Source: Pseudomonas orientalis
GTDB taxonomy: Bacteria; Pseudomonadota; Gammaproteobacteria; Pseudomonadales; Pseudomonadaceae
DNA: 64,000 nucleotides
Direction of reading: 5' to 3'
Assembly (NCBI RefSeq): GCF_022807995.1
Contig: NZ_CP094351.1
Location: 680,501-744,500 of the forward strand
The translations under genes and the position numbers were made by a program. Shown here one piece after another: positions 8,178-17,116 of the stretch (the first letter of the stretch is position 1; every line of letters begins with the position of its first letter). The notes below the pieces were generated by a model, which saw nothing but the letters and a program-made list of their open reading frames with translations, made no database searches and was not told the origin of the DNA.

Positions 8178-9467
8178 GTGAACCCAACGCCCGCTCTGAA
8201 TACCTTGCGCCCCTCGGCTTGTCCGGGGTTGCTGCGTATTGTCCAGGCGTTGGACGGCGGCATTTGCCGGGTCAAACTGGCCGGTGGTTCGATCACCGCA
8301 GCCCAGGCCAACGCCGTGGCGGACGCGGCCCAGGCGTACGCGAGGGGGGTGATCGAAGCAACCAACCGCGCCAACCTGCAGATTCGCGGAATCGGCGCCG
8401 AGCAGGACGCCCTGATCGCAATGCTGCTGGCGGCCGGTCTCGGCCCGAGCACTGCGGCCGGTGATGACGTGCGTAACCTGATGCTCAGCCCCAGCGCCGG
8501 CATCGATCCGCAGATGCTGTTCGACACGCGCCCGCTGGCGGCGCAGATTCTCGCCACGTTGGAAACTCATCCGCGTTTTCATCAATTGTCGGCCAAGTTT
8601 GCTATACAGCTGGACGGCGGCGAGGCCCTGGCGATGCTCGAACATCATCACGACCTGTGGCTGTCGGCGTTTGTGCGCGATGGCAAGACGTTATTCGCGT
8701 TCGGCCTGGCCGGGTGCCCGGGGCTGGATGCGCCGGTGGCGGCAGTACCGCTGGACCAGGGCCATGCGCTGGTGGTGGCGGTGCTGGAGGCCTTTCTCGA
8801 CCTGGCGATACCCGAACAGACGCGTATGCGCCATCTGCCTGTGGATAAGTTATTGAGCCGCCTGAGCCTGCCGCTGCGGTCGGCGCAAGGCTTCAAACGC
8901 CCGGCCAATGGTGCGTTGCTGCACATCGGAAGTTATCCCCAGTCGCAGAAAAATCAGTTCTATGTCGCGGCAGTCGCGCCACTGGGCCGCCTGGATTCGC
9001 TGATGCTCCAGGGCGTCGCGAAGCTGGCCAGCGAGTACGGCGATGGCACCTTGCGCTTCACGCCCTGGCAGGGCGTGCTGCTGCCCAACATTGAACGCCC
9101 TGGCGCCGTGACTGAACGCTTGGCGCAACTGGGCTTTCTCTGCTCAATCAACCAGCCCCTGGCACGCATGATCGCCTGCACCGGGTCCAGCGGCTGCGGC
9201 AAAGGCCTGGCCGATACCAAGGCCGACGCAGTACAACTGGCCGCCCTGCAACCGGGGGTTGAGGTGCACCTGTCCGGTTGCCCGCGCTCCTGCGCCGCCG
9301 CGCACACCGCGCCGGCCACCTTACTGGCGGTGAGCCCCGGCCACTACGACCTCTATTTTCGCGACGCCGCCCATCCGGGTTTTGGCCGGCTGCACGCGTG
9401 CACTCTTTCCATTGAAGCGGCGGGCGCCCTGTTACGCGCTCGCCCACGGAGCAACACCGATGATTGA
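8178..9467 (+). CDS. cobG: Precorrin-3B synthase CobG
   Basis: A 429-residue iron-sulfur and siroheme-type oxidoreductase that converts precorrin-3A to precorrin-3B using oxygen, which marks the aerobic cobalamin route. The sulfite-reductase-like cluster ligands are visible as CTGSSGCGKG and SGCPRSC. I chose the GTG at 8178 because the protein then begins just before the conserved RPSACPGLLRIVQALDGG region and the start lies downstream of a possible -10 box. An ATG at 8121 would add 19 residues with no conserved feature. It heads the plus-strand cobG-H-I-J operon and overlaps cobH by 8 bases. Confidence 0.93.
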   Translation: MNPTPALNTLRPSACPGLLRIVQALDGGICRVKLAGGSITAAQANAVADAAQAYARGVIEATNRANLQIRGIGAEQDALIAMLLAAGLGPSTAAGDDVRNLMLSPSAGIDPQMLFDTRPLAAQILATLETHPRFHQLSAKFAIQLDGGEALAMLEHHHDLWLSAFVRDGKTLFAFGLAGCPGLDAPVAAVPLDQGHALVVAVLEAFLDLAIPEQTRMRHLPVDKLLSRLSLPLRSAQGFKRPANGALLHIGSYPQSQKNQFYVAAVAPLGRLDSLMLQGVAKLASEYGDGTLRFTPWQGVLLPNIERPGAVTERLAQLGFLCSINQPLARMIACTGSSGCGKGLADTKADAVQLAALQPGVEVHLSGCPRSCAAAHTAPATLLAVSPGHYDLYFRDAAHPGFGRLHACTLSIEAAGALLRARPRSNTDD

Positions 9468-10086
9468 TTACATCCGCGACGGTCAGGAGATCTATCGCAA
9501 CTCCTTCGCCATTATTCGCGCGGAAGCCAACCTGGACCGCATCCCGGCGGATCTGGAAAAGCTCGCGGTGCGGGTGATTCATGCCTGCGGCATGGTTGAG
9601 GCCATCGACGGTCTGCAGTTTTCCGAAGGCGCGGGCAAGGCCGGGCGCGAAGCGCTTGCGGCGGGCGCGCCGATTTTATGCGATGCGCGGATGGTCTCCG
9701 AAGGCGTGACCCGTACGCGCCTGCCGGCCCATAACGAGGTGATCTGCACCCTGCGCGACGACAGCGTGCCTGAGCTCGCGCGGGAGCTGGGCAACACCCG
9801 TTCCGCCGCCGCCCTGGAATTGTGGCGCCCGCACCTGGCGGGCAGTGTGGTGGTGATCGGCAACGCGCCGACGGCTTTGTTCTACCTGCTGGAAATGCTT
9901 GACGCCGGCGCGCCGAAACCGGCGTTGATCCTGGGGTTCCCGGTGGGTTTCGTCGGCGCGGCCGAATCCAAGGCGATGCTCGCCGCCGACAGCCGTGGCG
10001 TACCGTTCGTGATCATGCAGGGCCGTCTGGGCGGCAGCGCCATGGCCGCCGCCGCCGTCAATGCGCTCGCCACGGAGGTCGAATGA
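9460..10086 (+). CDS. cobH: Precorrin-8X methylmutase CobH
   Basis: A 208-residue enzyme that moves the C-11 methyl group of precorrin-8X to C-12, giving hydrogenobyrinic acid. The catalytic histidine motif RVIHACGM is at about residues 38-45 (His41), and the substrate-binding region ([13 protein letters not shown]) and the [12 protein letters not shown] motif are present. The start is the ATG at 9460 (MIDYIRDG), overlapping the end of cobG by 8 bases. It overlaps cobI by 4 bases (ATGA). Such tight packing indicates one operon with coupled translation. Confidence 0.96.
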   Translation: MIDYIRDGQEIYRNSFAIIRAEANLDRIPADLEKLAVRVIHACGMVEAIDGLQFSEGAGKAGREALAAGAPILCDARMVSEGVTRTRLPAHNEVICTLRDDSVPELARELGNTRSAAALELWRPHLAGSVVVIGNAPTALFYLLEMLDAGAPKPALILGFPVGFVGAAESKAMLAADSRGVPFVIMQGRLGGSAMAAAAVNALATEVE

Positions 10087-10817
10087 TGCACGCACGCGGA
10101 CGTCTGATCGGCCTGGGCGTAGGGCCCGGCGACCCTGAGCTGATAACCGTCAAAGCCCTGCGCCTGCTGCGCGAGTCGCCGGTGGTGGCGTACTTCGTGG
10201 CCAAGGGCAAGAAGGGCAATGCGTTCGGCATCATCGAGGATCATCTGGTGCCGCAACAGACCCTGATGCCACTGGTGTACCCGGTGACCACCGAGGCGCT
10301 GCCGGCGCCGCTGTCCTATGAGCAAGTGATCAGCGACTTCTACGACACCGCCAGCGTCGACGTGGCCGCGCACCTGGATGCGGGTCGCGATGTGGCGGTG
10401 ATCTGCGAAGGCGACCCGTTCTTCTACGGCTCCTACATGTACCTGCATGACCGCCTTGCCGAGCGCTATGAAGCGCAGGTCATCCCGGGCGTGTGTTCGA
10501 TGCTGGGCGGCGCTTCGGTATTGGGCGCGCCGCTGGTGTATCGCAACCAGAGCCTGTCGGTGCTGTCGGGCGTGTTGCCGCACGACGACCTCAAGCGCCG
10601 GCTGGCGGACGCCGACGCGGCGGTGATCATGAAGCTGGGGCGCAATTTCCCCAAGGTGCGTCAGGTACTGGAAGAACTCGGTCTGGCCGGGCGCGCGCTG
10701 TACGTGGAACGCGCCACCATGGCCAATCAGAAAATCGTGCCGCTGGACCAGGTGGAGCCGATGTCGTCACCGTATTTCTCGTTGATCATCGTGCCCGGTG
10801 AACGGTGGCAAGGTTGA
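10083..10817 (+). CDS. cobI: Precorrin-2 C20-methyltransferase CobI
   Basis: A 244-residue tetrapyrrole methylase that transfers methyl from SAM to C-20 of precorrin-2 to make precorrin-3A. The family signatures are an N-terminal [16 protein letters not shown] motif (about residues 10-25), the [16 protein letters not shown] motif and the [10 protein letters not shown] segment. It starts by a 4-base overlap with cobH and its stop overlaps the cobJ start (TGATG). Its length is usual for the family. Confidence 0.96.
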   Translation: MMHARGRLIGLGVGPGDPELITVKALRLLRESPVVAYFVAKGKKGNAFGIIEDHLVPQQTLMPLVYPVTTEALPAPLSYEQVISDFYDTASVDVAAHLDAGRDVAVICEGDPFFYGSYMYLHDRLAERYEAQVIPGVCSMLGGASVLGAPLVYRNQSLSVLSGVLPHDDLKRRLADADAAVIMKLGRNFPKVRQVLEELGLAGRALYVERATMANQKIVPLDQVEPMSSPYFSLIIVPGERWQG

Positions 10818-12454
10818 TGAGCCCGGCGATTGTCATTCTGGGACAGGGCAGCCTGGCGACGGCGCGCAAGCTCCAGCAGCTTTACCCGGCTGCGCTGATC
10901 CACGGCCTGACCGGTCGGGTCGACGGTGCGGACCAGGGCTACAGCGAATTCGGCGCCACACTGCGCCAGCTCTACCAGCAGGGCACACCGCTGATTGCGC
11001 TGTGCGCCGCCGGCATTGTTATCCGTACCCTCGCACCGCTGTTGCTCGAAAAAGGTGAGGAGCCGGCGGTGCTGGCCGTTGCCGAAGACGGCAGCGCCGT
11101 GGTGCCGTTGCTGGGGGGGCTGGGCGGTGTGAATGTGATGGCGCGTGAGATTGCCGCCGCGTTGGGCGTGGCGGCGGCGATCACCACCAGCGGCGAGCTG
11201 CGCTTTGGCACCTGCCTGCTCAACCCGCCCAAGGGCTATGAGTTGGCGGACCTGGAGGTGGGCAAGCGCTTTGTCTCGGACCTGCTGGCCGGTGAAAGCG
11301 TGCGCATTGAAGGCGCGGCGCCCTGGCTTGCGCAGGCCAACTTGCCGCAGGACCCGCACGCCCGTCTGGCGATTCATGTGGGCAGTGCCGAGCGTACGCC
11401 CGCCGCCAACGAATTGCTGATCTATCCGAAGACGGTGTGCGCCACCTGCAAGCCAGGTGTGCACTTGGCGGTACGTGTGCGCAGCGCCTTGCATGAGGCG
11501 GGCATTGCCGTGCAATCGCTGGCGTGCCTGCTCGCCAGCGACCTGCAGATGGCCGAAGCGTCGCTGCATGAGGCCGCGTTGGAACTGGGCGTACCGCTGC
11601 GGTTTGCCAGGGTCGAGCCACAGGCGGATATCACCCTGAGCGTCGCCGAGCAACCTCTGGACGTGTCACAGGTCGGCCGCCCACGCGGTCGCCTTGCCGT
11701 GATCGGGCTGGGCCCCGGTGCTGCCGAGTTGATGGTGCCAGCGGTCAAGGCCGAGTTGGCGCGCTGCACCGATGTGCTTGGCTACGAAACCTATGTGCGC
11801 ATGGCCGGGCCGTTCCGGGATGATCAGGTGCAGCATTGCACGGACAACCGTGAAGAAATGCAGCGCGCCCGTCACGCCTTCGAACTGGCCGCCCAGGGGC
11901 GCTCGGTGGTGGTGGTGTCGTCCGGCGATCCGGGTGTTTTCGCGATGGCCGCCGCAGTGATCGAGGCGTTGCACGATGCCACGGACCCGGCCTGGCATCA
12001 GGTCGACCTGGAAATCCTGCCGGGGGTTTCTGCCTCCCTGGCTACTGCCGCCCAGGCCGGTGCGCCCCTGGGGCATGACTTCTGTGTGATGTCGCTGTCG
12101 GACAACCTCAAGCCGTGGTCGATCATCGAAAAACGTCTGGACCTCGCGTCCCAGGCCGACCTGGCCCTGGCGTTCTACAACCCGATTTCCCGTGCGCGGC
12201 CATGGCAACTGGGGCGTGCGCTGGAGATCGTCGCACAGCACCGCACCCCGCAGACACCGGTGGTGCTGGGCCGTGATATCGGTCGTCCCGGCCAGACGCT
12301 GCGCGTCACCACGCTGGGGCAGCTCACCCCGGACCAGGTGGACATGCGCACCATGGTGCTGGTCGGTTCATCCACCACCTGCACCTTTGCGCGTGCCGGT
12401 GGCGGCGAGTGGGTGTACACACCGCGCTGGTACGGCGATAAGCCCGCCTCCTGA
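10817..12454 (+). CDS. cobJ: CbiG/CobE-CobJ fusion, precorrin-3B C17-methyltransferase
   Basis: A 545-residue fusion. The first 190 residues or so resemble CbiG N-terminal sequence (LCAAGIVIRTLAPLL, GGVNVMAREIA). The next 100 or so match the CobE/CbiG C-terminal domain (VCATCKPGV, LLASDLQMAEASLHEAA). The rest is CobJ, the C-17 methylase that contracts the ring in the aerobic pathway (LAVIGLGPGAAELM, SSGDPGVFAMAA, PGVSASLATAA, AFYNPISRARPWQLG). The ATG at 10817 overlaps the cobI stop and has AAGG upstream; an in-frame GTG at 10805 is less likely. The CbiG lactone-opening role belongs to the anaerobic route, so that domain may be an accessory here (inference). Confidence 0.92.
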   Translation: MSPAIVILGQGSLATARKLQQLYPAALIHGLTGRVDGADQGYSEFGATLRQLYQQGTPLIALCAAGIVIRTLAPLLLEKGEEPAVLAVAEDGSAVVPLLGGLGGVNVMAREIAAALGVAAAITTSGELRFGTCLLNPPKGYELADLEVGKRFVSDLLAGESVRIEGAAPWLAQANLPQDPHARLAIHVGSAERTPAANELLIYPKTVCATCKPGVHLAVRVRSALHEAGIAVQSLACLLASDLQMAEASLHEAALELGVPLRFARVEPQADITLSVAEQPLDVSQVGRPRGRLAVIGLGPGAAELMVPAVKAELARCTDVLGYETYVRMAGPFRDDQVQHCTDNREEMQRARHAFELAAQGRSVVVVSSGDPGVFAMAAAVIEALHDATDPAWHQVDLEILPGVSASLATAAQAGAPLGHDFCVMSLSDNLKPWSIIEKRLDLASQADLALAFYNPISRARPWQLGRALEIVAQHRTPQTPVVLGRDIGRPGQTLRVTTLGQLTPDQVDMRTMVLVGSSTTCTFARAGGGEWVYTPRWYGDKPAS

Positions 12455-12481
12455 AAACAGCTCGACGGTGGCGCGAAAGCT

Positions 12482-12533
12482 CCGAATGACACAGGGATTT
12501 TCCTGCTGTCGTTCGGGCCTTTTTCTTTTTTTT
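12482..12533 (+). terminator. Rho-independent terminator after cobJ
   Basis: An imperfect inverted repeat (CCGAATGACA and TGTCGTTCGG, one wobble pair) forms a GC-rich stem 28 bases after the cobJ stop. It is followed by a long T-rich tract (TTTTTCTTTTTTTT). This closes the cobGHIJ operon. Confidence 0.85.
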
Positions 12534-12691
12534 ACGACGAAACAACCAGACCCATCGTTCATGCCGCGTCATTGCGGGCCGACGCATTTTGCGGTGCCGC
12601 GCCAAGGGATGTTTGTCGTCTGGAAAGCCTGTCAGTGAGTGGACTAGTGTGGTTACAAGCCCCGAGTCGGGGTGTACGTGGAGAATTGCAA

Positions 12692-13471
12692 ATGGAGCGA
12701 CACCATAGAAGGATCAACAGTACAAAACGGCGCAAGCTGATTGCCGCTTACAAGTTACCGGGTGCGCCAGGCGCGCCTGCGACTTTACCGCTGGACACCG
12801 AAGATGACTGCAACGCGGCAGTGGTCAACAACGGCGTGATTTCTTTTGCCGAGGGGGTGTCCGGGCTTAACCGCGAGTACATCCGTAAAAGTTACCTGCT
12901 GGCGAGCAGTTATGTGAGCGATGTATTGAAGGTGCATCGGGGTACCGAGGCCTGGTACGACGAATTTATCAACGTCATGGTCAGCCTCGGCTGGCTGCCG
13001 CTGCGCAGAAGTTTCGAGCGCGTTTCACGCGCCGGCAAGGGGCTGACGGTGCAACTGGCAGCGCTGAATATCATCAGCGTGATGCTCGCCTCGATGTCGC
13101 TGTCAGGGTCGCTGCTCAGCCTGCTGCCGAAACTGGCCGCGGATGCGCTGGAGGCCATGAAGCAACAGCCGGCATCGTTCGATTTGTTCAAGCGCAACAG
13201 CAGCGTGCACGAAGGCGGTGACTTCGGCGTGGCCTCCTGTGCTGAAACCAATGGCGAAGTCATGATGGTATTGGTGACCTACAGCAGCCACGGCGTGAGC
13301 AGACAGGTGGGGTTGCCATTTCTTGAATGGGACAGTTCATCGTTCGAGGCCTTCAGCGGGCAGACCTGCCTGGTGCTCAATACCTCGGTGGTCAACGAAA
13401 AGACCCTTCAACTGATGCGCGACAGTGCGGGTGACAAGGTGCAGTCGGCCATTGCCAAATACCGGATCTAG
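12692..13471 (+). CDS. Unrecognised 259-residue protein
   Basis: I do not recognise this protein. The start is the ATG at 12692, with GGAG 10 bases upstream; a reading from 12572 is possible but has no such site. The N-terminus is basic (ERHHRRINSTKRRKL). A hydrophobic helical stretch in the middle (LAALNIISVMLASMSLSGSLLSLL as a region, about residues 125-150) could be an amphipathic or membrane-inserting helix. No enzyme motif is visible. It converges with the MarC gene, and the two stop codons share the four bases CTAG. A stem-forming CCCCGAGTCGGGG lies upstream. Its coding character looks real from its length and start signal. Confidence 0.7.
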   Translation: MERHHRRINSTKRRKLIAAYKLPGAPGAPATLPLDTEDDCNAAVVNNGVISFAEGVSGLNREYIRKSYLLASSYVSDVLKVHRGTEAWYDEFINVMVSLGWLPLRRSFERVSRAGKGLTVQLAALNIISVMLASMSLSGSLLSLLPKLAADALEAMKQQPASFDLFKRNSSVHEGGDFGVASCAETNGEVMMVLVTYSSHGVSRQVGLPFLEWDSSSFEAFSGQTCLVLNTSVVNEKTLQLMRDSAGDKVQSAIAKYRI

Positions 13472-14064
13472 GTCACCAGGTAGCCACGAACCCCGGTAAA
13501 GATAATCTGCGCGGCCAGGGCGCACACGAACAGGCCCATCAACCGGCTGACGATCTGCAAGCCCTGGTCGCCAAGAATGCGTTCGATCCGATTGGACAGG
13601 TACAGCACCACGCCCACCGTGAGACTGGCCAGGGCGATGCTGAGGATGGCGGTGAGCTTGTCGTCCCAATGGGGCTGGCTCACCCCCATCACCAGCAACG
13701 CACCGATGGTGCCGGGGCCGACCGTGAGCGGGATGGTCAGCGGCACGATGGTCACGTCCTGCTGCACGTTGTCGGTCTGCACCGCTGACTTGCCCTGAGC
13801 CATGCCCAGGGCGGAGATGAACAGCACGCTGCCGGCGCCGATGCGGAACGCGTCCACGGTGATGCCGAACACACTGAAAATCACCCGGCCGAACAGGTAC
13901 AGCAGCACGCTCGATACCAGCGTCGCCAACGCGACTTTCCAGGCCAGGCGCCGCCGCTCCTTGCTGGAATAGCCGCGGGTCAGGCTGATAAAGCAGGACA
14001 GCACGAAGAACGGGCTGTAGAGCACCAGCATCTTCAGATAAACGCTGAATAACACGTGGAGCAT
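13468..14064 (-). CDS. MarC family integral membrane protein
   Basis: A 198-residue protein of the MarC/UPF0056 family with about six membrane helices. Conserved family segments are PLTIPLTVGPGTIGALLV near the middle and the C-terminal RLMGLFVCALAAQIIFTGV. The ATG at 14064 fits the family N-terminus (LFSVYLKMLVLYSPFFVLSCF as a region), but its ribosome-binding site is poor. The function of the family is not settled: the old link with multiple antibiotic resistance was not confirmed in E. coli. Its stop codon overlaps that of the converging upstream gene. Confidence 0.9.
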   Translation of the reverse strand: MLHVLFSVYLKMLVLYSPFFVLSCFISLTRGYSSKERRRLAWKVALATLVSSVLLYLFGRVIFSVFGITVDAFRIGAGSVLFISALGMAQGKSAVQTDNVQQDVTIVPLTIPLTVGPGTIGALLVMGVSQPHWDDKLTAILSIALASLTVGVVLYLSNRIERILGDQGLQIVSRLMGLFVCALAAQIIFTGVRGYLVT

Positions 14065-14122
14065 GGGGGGACTCGCGGGCGGTGGAAGTGTGGAGGAGTC
14101 TATCAGGCGCAAGAGATCAAAT

Positions 14123-14209
14123 GTGGGAGGGGGCTTGCCCCCGATTGCAGTGTGACAGTCAGCTTATTTGTCACTGACCCACCGCTATCGGGGGCAAGCC
14201 CCCTCCCAC
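14123..14209. repeat. REPIN, 87 bases (GTGG family)
   Basis: A forward REP and an inverted REP enclose a 41-base loop (beginning TGCAGTGTGACAGTC). It lies between the start of marC and the end of retS, both on the minus strand. Confidence 0.95.
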
Positions 14210-14243
14210 ATGTGATCACCCATACCACTTGATTGCATTTCAA

Positions 14244-17015
14244 TTAGGACGGAGTGTGTTCCGGGCGTTGCTGACGCTGCGCCACCCAAAATTCCACCAG
14301 CTCGCGCAACTGCGACAGCTCCACCGGCTTGGCCATATGCCCGTCCATTCCGGCCTGGCGCGCGCGTTCTTTATGTTCCGAGAGAATGTGCGCCGTGAGC
14401 GCCACCACCGGCGTGCGCACACGTTGATGGCTGACTTCCCATGCACGTAGCTGCTGGGTGGCGGAGAAGCCATCGAGGATCGGCATTTCACAGTCCATCA
14501 GCACCAGGTCATAGCGCTGGGCTTTCATCGCCTCCAACGCTTCTTCGCCGTTGCTGGCGGTGTCCGGGTTGAGGTTGAGCTTGCCGAGCATGCCGCGTAT
14601 TACTTTGGTGGAAATGCTGTTGTCCTCGGCCACCAGAATGCGGAAGTCGCTGGGCACGGTAATGGCTACCGGCGCGGCGGGGGTGGGACGAGGGTGGGTT
14701 ACGCCTTTGCTGCGCTGGGTCAGTTCATCGGCCAGGGTGGTCTTGAGCGTATAGCCGGCCACCGGTTTGGCGAGGATGCGTTTGATCCCGCAGTTGCGCG
14801 CAATGATCTTGCTCGGCGCGTTGCTGATGCCGGTGAGCATGATCAGCAGGATATCGTGATTCAGGCTCGGGTCTTCCTTGATCTTGGCCGCCAGTTGCAT
14901 GCCGGTCATGCCTGGCATGTTCTGGTCCAGCAGCACCACATCGAAGTAATCGCGCAGGTGCGCCTTGGTGCGCAGCAGGGCCAGGGCTTCTTTGCCGGAA
15001 GCCACGGCGCTGACGTTCAGGCCCCAGGCCGAACATTGCTGCAGCAGCACCTTGCGACAGGTGTCGTTGTCGTCCACCACCAGTACGCGTGCGTCCTTGA
15101 GCGGGCCGTCGAGATCAGAGGTCGGGTGCTCGAGGCGTTCCGGGTCCAGAGGCAGGGTCAGCCACAGGGTGCTGCCCTGGTGACTGCCGCTCTTGACGCC
15201 GAATTCGCCGTTCATCAACAGGATCAACTGGCGTGCGATCACCAGGCCCAGGTGGCCGCTCAAGCGTGTCGCCGAAAGGAAGTTCTTGCTGTGCAGTTCG
15301 CTGTGCAACAGGGCATCGCGCTCGGCGGCTTCCATCGGCACGCCGCTGTCTTGCACTGCAATGCGCAGGCGTGGCTGGGTGCTGCGTTCATCGAGGGCAA
15401 CGACGATCAGCACTTCGCCCTCGTCGGTTTTGTGCAGGGCGTTTTCCAGCAGGCTCAGCAACGCCTGGCGCAGGCGTGTCGGGTCACCGCTGATCACGCG
15501 CGGTACCTGAGGCTGGATGAAGCTGATCAGCTCGACATTCTGCTGCTCGGCCTTGGCGCGGAAGATGCTCAGGCAGTCGTCGATCAGCGCGTTGAGGTCG
15601 AACTGCACATCATCGAGTTCGATCTGCCCCGACTCGAGCTTGGAGATGTCGAGTATTTCGTTGATCAGCGTGAGCAACTCGTTACCGGCGCTGTGGATGG
15701 TCTGCACGTAGTCGCGTTGTTTCACCGACAACGGCGTGCCCAGCAGCAATTCGGTCATGCCCAGCACGCCGTTCATGGGGGTGCGGATTTCGTGACTGAT
15801 CTTCGCCAGGAACTCGGCCTTGGCCGCGATTTCGGCGTTGCTCGCAGCCAGGTCGCGGCTGAGGCTGAAGCGCGTTTCGACAATGGCGCGCTGGCGCTCG
15901 CCCAGGGCCAGGCTCATCAACAGGCCGCTGATGCAGATGAAACTCAGCAGGGTGACGATCAGGCCTTGGGGCGCCAACAACGTGAGGCCGAGCAGGGCGG
16001 GAAGAATGATCAGCGTGCCAATGTTGAACACCACCATCCCCGCCACGAACAGGCGCGCCGGACGATAGCCTTTTTGCCAGTGATAGGCCGAGACAAACAA
16101 CATGCTCAGGCCGGCCAGCGCCACCAGGGCATAGGTGATGATGTTCAGCGGCAGGGTGTTGACGAACAACAGCAGCAGCCCACACAGCACGATCAACAAT
16201 ATGTCGGCCATCAACAGTTTGTTCAGCGGGTGCGGGCCCAGGGGCATGAAGAAGCGATAGGCAAACATCAGCCCGCACGGTGCGGTCAGCAGCAAGGCCA
16301 GGTATGCGCCAGGGGTCTGGATCGCGTGCCAGTTGGGCAGCCACGGACCGACCACGTTGAGCAACAGCGCCAGGCTGAGCATCAACAGGAACTCGCACGC
16401 GGCCAGCCACAGGCTGCTGCGCGAGCGGTGATAGGCGAAGCGCGTGAGGTTATGCAGGATCAGCATCAGCAGCACGCCGAACAGCAAGCCGTAGACCAGC
16501 GTCTGGTTCTGGTTGGCGGCGGCCAGTACGGCGGGCTCCAGGGTGATGAAAGGGCGTAGCTCGTGTTCCGACACCAGGCGCAGGTAAACTTCAAGCGGGC
16601 GCTGGCTCTGGGGCATCGGCAGCATGAAGTCACTGCTGGGCAGCGGGCGTTCGGCCTGGGGCTGGCGCGTGCCGGTGGTTTGCTGTTCCACCAGCGTATC
16701 GCCGTCCAGCACATACAGGCTCAGGTTCGACAGGTCCGGGGCGAACACCCGCAGCACTTGTTCATGCTTGCCCGGTTGCAGCTTGAAGCGTACCCACAAC
16801 GCACCGTCCGGCGGCGCGGCGGTAATCCGGTCCAGTTCGATGGGGCTGAATTGATTGGTGTAGCGCGAGGATCGAATGTCGCTCAGTTGCAGGTCGGCCT
16901 GATCATCGAGCAATACTGCCCAACCACTGCCTTGCGCCGCGGCTTGGGCCGGGACCAGGCAGAGCAGGGTCAGCAGACTGACGGTAAAACCTAAGGCGAT
17001 CCTGAGCCAGCGCAC
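14244..17015 (-). CDS. retS: Hybrid sensor kinase RetS
   Basis: A 923-residue hybrid kinase with the RetS architecture: signal peptide (1-26), a periplasmic 7TMR-DISMED2 carbohydrate-binding-like domain (about 30-165), seven membrane helices (about 172-370), HisKA with His408 in [10 protein letters not shown], an HATPase domain, and two receivers (Asp697 and Asp841). RetS restrains the GacS/GacA-RsmA system by binding GacS and so favours planktonic or acute behaviour in P. aeruginosa. The position beside purD supports the assignment. The ATPase domain is degenerate (DSGVPM in place of DxGxG, GHLGLVIA in place of GxGLGLA), in keeping with a regulator that acts mostly by contact. It has its own gap upstream. 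Confidence 0.9.
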   Translation of the reverse strand: MRWLRIALGFTVSLLTLLCLVPAQAAAQGSGWAVLLDDQADLQLSDIRSSRYTNQFSPIELDRITAAPPDGALWVRFKLQPGKHEQVLRVFAPDLSNLSLYVLDGDTLVEQQTTGTRQPQAERPLPSSDFMLPMPQSQRPLEVYLRLVSEHELRPFITLEPAVLAAANQNQTLVYGLLFGVLLMLILHNLTRFAYHRSRSSLWLAACEFLLMLSLALLLNVVGPWLPNWHAIQTPGAYLALLLTAPCGLMFAYRFFMPLGPHPLNKLLMADILLIVLCGLLLLFVNTLPLNIITYALVALAGLSMLFVSAYHWQKGYRPARLFVAGMVVFNIGTLIILPALLGLTLLAPQGLIVTLLSFICISGLLMSLALGERQRAIVETRFSLSRDLAASNAEIAAKAEFLAKISHEIRTPMNGVLGMTELLLGTPLSVKQRDYVQTIHSAGNELLTLINEILDISKLESGQIELDDVQFDLNALIDDCLSIFRAKAEQQNVELISFIQPQVPRVISGDPTRLRQALLSLLENALHKTDEGEVLIVVALDERSTQPRLRIAVQDSGVPMEAAERDALLHSELHSKNFLSATRLSGHLGLVIARQLILLMNGEFGVKSGSHQGSTLWLTLPLDPERLEHPTSDLDGPLKDARVLVVDDNDTCRKVLLQQCSAWGLNVSAVASGKEALALLRTKAHLRDYFDVVLLDQNMPGMTGMQLAAKIKEDPSLNHDILLIMLTGISNAPSKIIARNCGIKRILAKPVAGYTLKTTLADELTQRSKGVTHPRPTPAAPVAITVPSDFRILVAEDNSISTKVIRGMLGKLNLNPDTASNGEEALEAMKAQRYDLVLMDCEMPILDGFSATQQLRAWEVSHQRVRTPVVALTAHILSEHKERARQAGMDGHMAKPVELSQLRELVEFWVAQRQQRPEHTPS

Positions 17016-17116
17016 GGCGAAATCCCTTCGTAGGTGAATGCACGGGTTAACTATGCGCGGGGCGGCATGAGTACGGCAAGGGCCAGAGGCCCTTACCTAC
17101 CCGAACGGATAGCTAC

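Noticed and set aside
14694..16559. Long plus-strand frame opposite retS
   Set aside because: Composition is Gln/His/Arg-rich, typical of an antisense shadow; retS domains are clear on the other strand.
17078..17094. AAGGGCC/GGCCCTT hairpin after purD
   Set aside because: Seven-base stem with no T run on either strand; not enough to call a terminator.
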